Below, piece by piece: positions 59,467 to 64,000 of a stretch of DNA of 64,000 bases. Location of the stretch: positions 392,820 to 456,819 of the forward strand of contig NZ_KE384560.1 of assembly GCF_000426725.1 (NCBI RefSeq), given 5' to 3'. The DNA is from Sporocytophaga myxococcoides DSM 11118 (GTDB lineage: Bacteria > Bacteroidota > Bacteroidia > Cytophagales > Cytophagaceae). The notes beneath the pieces are model-generated. The model worked only from the letters and a program-made list of their open reading frames with translations. It was not told where the DNA came from and made no database searches. Each line of letters opens with the position of its first letter. Position 1 is the first letter of the stretch. A program made the position numbers and the translations under genes.

Positions 59467-59595
59467 ATGAAAAGAATAGTGGTATTAATTTTTTTAATTT
59501 CATTTTTCGCATTTTCGTGTTCATCCGGACACAGGAGTCAGACCTGGGCTCCCAAAAGCGGTAAAAAAATGAAGGGCGGACATAACAGGAGGTAA
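59467..59595 (+). CDS. Very small lipoprotein (42 residues)
   Basis: MKRIVVLIFLISFFAFSCSS is a lipoprotein signal with lipobox AFSC; after Cys18 only about 25 residues remain, SSGHRSQTWAPKSGKKMKG then GHNRR, all highly basic. It starts 68 bases after pyc and ends before a hairpin terminator, so it may be co-transcribed with pyc. Such tiny basic lipoproteins recur in Bacteroidota next to unrelated genes. Function unknown. Confidence 0.7.
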   Translation: MKRIVVLIFLISFFAFSCSSGHRSQTWAPKSGKKMKGGHNRR

Positions 59596-59626
59596 CATTA
59601 TGGTTATGCTTTTTATGGAAATCTTT

Positions 59627-59656
59627 AAATACCCCGCATGAGGGGTATTTTTTTTT
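59627..59656 (+). terminator. Rho-independent terminator
   Basis: AAATACCCC / GGGGTATTT with a 6-base loop and a nine-T run, after the small lipoprotein gene. The remaining ~250 bases before cmk contain no gene and no clear signal. Confidence 0.9.
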
Positions 59657-59909
59657 GAAATTCATTCACCTAAATCTATTTTTCTCACTGGATTTTTACG
59701 TCGAATCAGGAGCTCAGAACTAAAAAAAATATTTCTCCTAAACTTTAAATTGTAAACTCCAGAAAAACAGTATCCTATCAAAAGTTGATTTCAAACTCAA
59801 ATCAGAGTTAATTTGTTGAAATTCCAGAGACGGAAGTACTCAAAATGGAGGTAAAAAAACACCCGTAAATTCTATTGGCTTAGTGATTACAATACTTTAT
59901 ATTTACTAA

Positions 59910-60614
59910 ATGAAGAAAATTATCATAGCAATAGATGGATACTCTGCTTGTGGTAAAAGCACTACGGCTAAGATAGTTGCTTCCAAATTAGGATATGCCT
60001 ATATCGATACGGGGGCTATGTACAGAGCAACTACCCTGTATTTTCACGAGCACTATGTGAATATTACCGATCCGAAAGCGATCCATAAGGCGCTTGAGAA
60101 TATCCACATCACTTTTGTCTTTAATCCTAAAACAAACAGGAGCGAAACTTATTTGAATGGTTTAAATGTGGAAGATGAAATCCGTAAAATGTATATTTCT
60201 GAAAATGTAAGCGAAGTAAGCGCTATCAAAGAAGTAAGGAAATACATGGTTGCGCTTCAGCAAAAGATGGGAAAAAAGAAAGGCCTGGTAATGGATGGAA
60301 GAGATATAGGAACCGCCGTTTTCCCAACTGCCGAATTAAAGATATTTATGCAAGCAGATATGTATGTTAGAGCATTTCGCCGTCAGCAAGAGTTATTGGA
60401 GAAAAAACAGGTAGTCGGAATTGAAGATATCATAGAAAATATTGCTAAGAGAGACCATCTTGATACTACAAGAGAAGAAGGCCCGTTGAAGAAAGCGGAA
60501 GAAGCTTATGTGCTGGATACTACCCACATGACTGTTGATGAGCAGGTTGATTTTGTGATCAATCTTTCTGTTGGAAAAATGATTGAAAGCCATAACTCGA
60601 TTATAATTAGTTAA
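59910..60614 (+). CDS. cmk: Cytidylate kinase
   Basis: A 234-residue nucleoside monophosphate kinase converting CMP and dCMP to the diphosphates. P-loop AIDGYSACGKSTTAKIVA (residues 7-24), the CMP-binding YIDTGAMYRATTLYF, and GLVMDGRDIGTAVFP (about residue 128) are intact; a lid with two basic residues in FRRQQELLEKK follows. The YSACGKS loop, with Cys in place of the usual Gly-Ser, is common in this phylum. ispH follows after 8 bases. Confidence 0.95.
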   Translation: MKKIIIAIDGYSACGKSTTAKIVASKLGYAYIDTGAMYRATTLYFHEHYVNITDPKAIHKALENIHITFVFNPKTNRSETYLNGLNVEDEIRKMYISENVSEVSAIKEVRKYMVALQQKMGKKKGLVMDGRDIGTAVFPTAELKIFMQADMYVRAFRRQQELLEKKQVVGIEDIIENIAKRDHLDTTREEGPLKKAEEAYVLDTTHMTVDEQVDFVINLSVGKMIESHNSIIIS

Positions 60615-60622
60615 TTAAATAC

Positions 60623-61519
60623 ATGAACGTTACGATAGATAAAAATTCAGGCTATTGTTTTGGAGTTGAATTTGCCATTCAGATGGCTGAGGATGAAATG
60701 GATCAGGGAGGTGAACTCTATTGCCTGGGAGATATCGTACACAATGCCATGGAGGTAGAGCGCCTTACTAAAAAAGGTCTGAAAGTAATTAACCGCGAAC
60801 AGTTAAAAGAACTTCGCGATTGTAAAGTTCTTATCAGGGCTCATGGTGAACCTCCGGAAACCTATCAGCTTGCACTCAATAATAACATAGAATTAGTTGA
60901 TGCTTCCTGCCCTGTGGTTTTAAAACTTCAAAACAGAGTCAAATCTGCATTTGACAAAATGGAAGAAGTGGAAGGCCAGATTGTTATTTACGGTCAGGAA
61001 GGGCACGCTGAAGTGGTAGGACTCACCGGACAAACTAAAGATAAAGCCATAGTTGTTACTAAAGAAGAGGATCTTGAAAAGATTGATTTTTCAAGACCAG
61101 TAACCCTGTTCAGTCAGACAACAAAAAGTACCAAAGGTTTTTATAGAATTTCTGCCCTTATCGAGGAGAAAATGAAGGAACAAAAGGGAGCAGAAGTAGT
61201 TAACTACGATTACAATGACAGCATTTGTCGTCAGGTTTCAAACAGAGAACCGCAGTTACAGAAGTTTTCGAAGGAACATGATGTAATAGTGTTTGTCAGC
61301 GGGAAAAAAAGCTCCAACGGCAAGGCCTTATATTCCGTATGCAAGGCTGAAAACGAGAAAAGCTATTTTGTGGAAAATGAACTTGAACTGGATCCCAACT
61401 GGTTTAAACCTTCTTATTCCGTAGGAATATGCGGAGCAACCTCAACCCCAATGTGGCTTATGGAAAATGTAGCCACCTTTATAAAAAATATATTCGCTGA
61501 GACAGGAACAGCTTCCTGA
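60623..61519 (+). CDS. ispH: 4-hydroxy-3-methylbut-2-enyl diphosphate reductase
   Basis: A 298-residue iron-sulfur enzyme of the last step of the MEP isoprenoid pathway. The three cluster cysteines are visible: SGYCFGVEFAIQMAED (Cys12), VDASCPVVLKLQNRV and YNDSICRQVSNREPQ. The substrate-binding His-containing RAHGEPPETY and YGQEGHAEVVGLTGQ, and the C-terminal GICGATSTPMWLME, are intact. Length is typical. It lies between cmk and a DUF502 gene with gaps of only 8 and 4 bases, so the three are one operon. Confidence 0.96.
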   Translation: MNVTIDKNSGYCFGVEFAIQMAEDEMDQGGELYCLGDIVHNAMEVERLTKKGLKVINREQLKELRDCKVLIRAHGEPPETYQLALNNNIELVDASCPVVLKLQNRVKSAFDKMEEVEGQIVIYGQEGHAEVVGLTGQTKDKAIVVTKEEDLEKIDFSRPVTLFSQTTKSTKGFYRISALIEEKMKEQKGAEVVNYDYNDSICRQVSNREPQLQKFSKEHDVIVFVSGKKSSNGKALYSVCKAENEKSYFVENELELDPNWFKPSYSVGICGATSTPMWLMENVATFIKNIFAETGTAS

Positions 61520-61523
61520 CCTT

Positions 61524-62087
61524 ATGAAAAAGTTTCTTAGATATTTCCTGCAGGGTTTACTATTTGTAATTCCCTTATTCTTTACAGTATATGTATTGGT
61601 AGTATTCATCAGATGGGTAGATAACTTTGTTCCATCGTTATTTGAGGCCCACCTCTTTCCCGGAATGGGCATAGTAATCGTTGTTTCATTTGTAACGATA
61701 GTAGGATATCTGGGATCAACCCTTATAGCAAAGCCTGCATTCACAGTTTTTGAAAACTTCCTCTATAAACTTCCTCTCATCAACCTTATCTATTCATCAA
61801 CGAAAGATGTGGTCGGTGCTTTTGTAGGAGATAAGAAGAAGTTCAGCCAGCCTGTGATGGTCAGAGTGAATAAGGATTTTGATTTTTACAGATTAGGCTT
61901 TATAACACAGACTGATCTTAATATAATTAACCTGCCGGATAAAGTGGCAGTATATTTTCCTCATTCATATAATATCTCCGGTAACCTTTTTATAGTGCCG
62001 AAAGAACATATTACCATTGTTCAGGCACCGAGTTCGGAGATAATGAAGTTTGTCGTGTCTGGTGGGGTTTCTGGGTTCCATCATTGA
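61524..62087 (+). CDS. DUF502-family membrane protein
   Basis: A 187-residue integral membrane protein. Two transmembrane helices lie near the N-terminus (FLQGLLFVIPLFFTVYVLVVFI; GMGIVIVVSFVTIVGYLGS). The family's conserved block is YKLPLINLIYSSTKDVVGAFVGDKKKFSQPVMV (about residues 82-114), followed by a beta-rich domain with VAVYFPHSYNISGNLFIVP. The closing GGVSGFHH is also typical. Function of the family is unknown. It is the third gene of the cmk-ispH operon, 4 bases after ispH. Confidence 0.9.
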   Translation: MKKFLRYFLQGLLFVIPLFFTVYVLVVFIRWVDNFVPSLFEAHLFPGMGIVIVVSFVTIVGYLGSTLIAKPAFTVFENFLYKLPLINLIYSSTKDVVGAFVGDKKKFSQPVMVRVNKDFDFYRLGFITQTDLNIINLPDKVAVYFPHSYNISGNLFIVPKEHITIVQAPSSEIMKFVVSGGVSGFHH

Positions 62088-62151
62088 GGAGGAAAACCAG
62101 TACAGATTGGAAGTTAATAAAGATTAAAACAGCTGAAAAAAGTTTTAAATG

Positions 62152-62190
62152 AAAAGCCCTCCATATTCATAAACGTGGAGGGCTTTTATA
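62152..62190. terminator. Bidirectional terminator
   Basis: AAAAGCCCTCCA / TGGAGGGCTTTT stem with a 12-base loop and T runs on both sides, between the convergent DUF502 and AAA+ genes. Confidence 0.88.
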
Positions 62191-62213
62191 CTTTTAGGTC
62201 AAACGTTGTTCTT

Positions 62214-63575
62214 CTACGACGTCTTCCCATCCTTTCTAAACTCTTTCCTTATTCCATTGATGAGATCTTCAGCTGTGATCAGATTTGAATTTCTGTTTAA
62301 TGCCATCAGAGCGCAGTAACGAACAACGTTGATGATCGCACCTCCGGCCAGCTCATATTCAAAAGCTATTTTTTTAAGATTGACTTTTTCGCTTAACTCA
62401 AACTTGTCTGTAAAAGCACTTTCCCAAAGCTTTAATCTCAGCTCAGGGCTTGGCATTGGGAAGTAAATCATTGACTGAAAACGTCTCGAAAAAGCATCAT
62501 CAATGTTTGATTTAAGGTTGGTAGCCAGAATTACAACTCCTGGGAAATCTTCTATTCTTTGTAAAAGGTATGATACTTCCTGGTTGGCATACCTGTCCTT
62601 GGCATCCTTTGTCTGAGTTCTTTTGCCAAATAATGCATCTGCTTCATCAAAGAATAATATCCAGTGCTTATTTTCAGCGAGGTCAAAGATATTTGCAAGG
62701 TTTTTCTCAGTTTCACCGATGTACTTGGAGACGACCATTGACAAGTCGATTCTGTAGACATCCAGTTTATTGGATTTGCCTATCAAAGATGCAGTAAGCG
62801 TTTTCCCTGTTCCGGGAGGTCCGTAGAATAAGGTTCTGTAGCCTCTCTTAATGGTTTTGCCAAGACCATAATTCATCAATAAATCATCGCCATGTCTGAT
62901 CCAGGCTGTTATTTCATTGATCTCCTCAAGTACTTCAGGAGCAATGATCAAATCATCCCAATTCATCCCGGTCTTTAAAAGCGTTGCAGGAAAGGAACTG
63001 TTGAAATTTGGCTTGTACCCTGCCCCAGAAAGGATAAAGGAAAGTTGTTCCTGAGAAATTTTGACTTCGGTGTCTAAAAAAGAATCTTCAGATTCAGGTA
63101 CGAAGCTGATGATATTGTCAAACCTCATTCTGGAAGAAGGTTTGAAGATGTCAATAGCTTTTAATCTAAGGTATAATTCATTTCCCGCAATTAGGAATAT
63201 ATATGTTTCTGCTGTGGGCAGAAACTTATTCGCCGGACTGATTTTTCCACCGAATTCGGTAAATATTCTTCCGTCAGAATTTTTAGTGAAAAAAGCATCC
63301 AGAATATTAGGCTTTAATTGTGGAGCTAAAGCAAGAAGTACCAATACCCTCTCACTAAAATTTAAATTGAAATGCTTTACAAAATTAACATAAAAGGAAG
63401 TTCTTTCTTCCAGCTCCGGTGGCTCGGGAAAACAAGTTTCAGCCCCAGACTCTCCTATATGTGCGCGAACCCTGTATTCTATAAACGATTTAAACCACAT
63501 TAATTCCTTTTCAAGGACCTCACAATTCAATAATGTTTGTGGTTTGCTTTTTTCCGCAATGCTTGGAATACTCAT
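62214..63575 (-). CDS. AAA+ ATPase of the eCIS type (Afp15-like), second copy
   Basis: A 453-residue paralogue of the AAA+ protein at 4.9-6.3 kb. The ATPase half is nearly the same: GPPGTGKTLTASLIGKSNKLD, ILFFDEADALFGKRTQTKDA, YANQEVSYLLQRIEDFPGVV, and RRFQSMIYFPMPSPELR. The N-terminal ~220 residues differ clearly but share the plan LEKELMWFKSFIEYRVR at the start and FTEFGGKISPANKFLPTAETYIFLIAG in the middle. eCIS loci usually contain one such ATPase. A divergent gene 188 bases away encodes a DUF4157-like protein, another regular eCIS component, so this copy probably belongs to an eCIS locus that extends past the window. Confidence 0.88.
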   Translation of the reverse strand: MSIPSIAEKSKPQTLLNCEVLEKELMWFKSFIEYRVRAHIGESGAETCFPEPPELEERTSFYVNFVKHFNLNFSERVLVLLALAPQLKPNILDAFFTKNSDGRIFTEFGGKISPANKFLPTAETYIFLIAGNELYLRLKAIDIFKPSSRMRFDNIISFVPESEDSFLDTEVKISQEQLSFILSGAGYKPNFNSSFPATLLKTGMNWDDLIIAPEVLEEINEITAWIRHGDDLLMNYGLGKTIKRGYRTLFYGPPGTGKTLTASLIGKSNKLDVYRIDLSMVVSKYIGETEKNLANIFDLAENKHWILFFDEADALFGKRTQTKDAKDRYANQEVSYLLQRIEDFPGVVILATNLKSNIDDAFSRRFQSMIYFPMPSPELRLKLWESAFTDKFELSEKVNLKKIAFEYELAGGAIINVVRYCALMALNRNSNLITAEDLINGIRKEFRKDGKTS

Positions 63576-63763
63576 AAAAGTGCTTTAAAAATTAGCTATA
63601 CGCTGAACTCAAATAAATTTAATTAAAATATTACGAAAACTAAATCCATTAGTGAAAAATACCTTTCGGAATAGAAAATGGAATTAATTTCAACGGATAT
63701 TGGCGTAAGTCCCCCTAAATAATTATTTTCAATTGTTATTTTTTTGATATTTAACTATTTCCA

Positions 63764-64000
63764 ATGAAAATCCATAAGAAAAATACTCAACAAGTTTTTC
63801 AGGATAAAGCGAACTCACCTAAAGGATCGTCACCTGCTCAAATGGCGCCAGTCCATAAGATGGATGCTAAAGGTGATGAAGAACTTCAGATGAAAAGAAA
63901 CCCTGTTCAAATGATGGAATCTCCTGAGGTGGAAGAAGAGGAAGTTCAGATGAAGAAAGGTCCGGTACAGATGATGGAATCGGGCGAGCAGGAAGAAGAA
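63764..64000 (+). CDS. Start of a probable DUF4157-type eCIS-associated protein, 3' truncated by the window
   Basis: The first 79 codons are present and the frame is open at the window end. MKIHKKNTQQVFQDKANSPK is followed by an acidic repeat: EELQMKRNPVQMMESPEVEE and EEVQMKKGPVQMMESGEQEEE, that is, two copies of a ~20-residue unit with (L/V)QMK and PVQMMES. Bacteroidota proteins with the DUF4157 (eCIS core) domain commonly begin with such Gln-Met/Lys and Glu-rich tracts ahead of the domain itself. The domain is beyond the edge, so the assignment is inferred from the leader and the adjacent AAA+ gene. DUF4157 proteins are often fused to toxins or act as eCIS cargo. Confidence 0.6.
   Translation, partial: MKIHKKNTQQVFQDKANSPKGSSPAQMAPVHKMDAKGDEELQMKRNPVQMMESPEVEEEEVQMKKGPVQMMESGEQEEE

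Overview
The window reads as chromosome of a Bacteroidota bacterium, most likely a cellulose-degrading Cytophagales member of the Cytophaga/Sporocytophaga type (inference). Supporting signs are: three secreted proteins and two gene relics ending in type IX secretion (T9SS) sorting domains, including a GH9 cellulase; many Bacteroidota-style lipoproteins; promoters of the TTTG / TAnnTTTG type; AT-rich spacers without Shine-Dalgarno sequences; an acylated-ornithine arginine pathway; and AAA+ ATPases of extracellular contractile injection systems (eCIS). No tRNA, rRNA, CRISPR array, complete insertion sequence or prophage was seen.

Layout. 0-3.5 kb: an edge-truncated lipoprotein, a second lipoprotein, and dnaK behind a sigma-54-like promoter with an inverted repeat. 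3.8-6.3 kb: a conserved protein with a macrodomain-like motif and an eCIS-type AAA+ ATPase. 6.5-8 kb: a zinc-finger protein paired with a lipoprotein that looks like an archaemetzincin without its catalytic residues. 8-17 kb: accessory zone with two T9SS cargo proteins, two decayed sorting domains, a membrane protein derived from the FMN domain of glutamate synthase, a GreA/Rnk-like protein and a YjdM/PhnA zinc-ribbon protein. 17-22.7 kb: an NAD(P)-binding protein, a five-gene stressosome-like operon (RsbR, RsbS, RsbT, RsbT-RsbX fusion, histidine kinase), then a relic of a paralogue of that NAD(P)-binding gene. 23-28.6 kb: a secreted protein, an ABC-F ATPase and a two-gene membrane-protein operon.

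28.8-38 kb: an arginine biosynthesis cluster on the minus strand, read in the order GNAT acyltransferase, argG, argC, argD, argF', argB, argE, argH. It is interrupted by repeat-rich spacers. One spacer carries a frameshifted four-helix-bundle gene flanked by inverted repeats. 38.7-45.8 kb: a lipoprotein, the threonine operon thrA-thrB-thrC, an XRE regulator and a cold-shock protein. 46-49 kb: the GH9 cellulase. 49-54 kb: a glycosyltransferase, a PolX-family protein whose polymerase site looks dead, an EVE protein, and pyrR-pyrB. 54-62 kb: a cystathionine beta-synthase-type enzyme, pyruvate carboxylase, a small lipoprotein, cmk-ispH and a DUF502 membrane protein. 62-64 kb: a second eCIS AAA+ ATPase and the start of a DUF4157-like protein, which suggests that an eCIS locus begins at the right edge.

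The metabolic core (arginine, threonine, pyrimidine, sulfur amino acid, anaplerosis) looks ordinary and intact. The novelty lies in degenerate enzyme domains kept as full-length genes, the repeat families sitting just after arginine and pyrimidine stop codons, the four-helix-bundle cassette, the stressosome wired to a histidine kinase, and the two separated eCIS ATPases.
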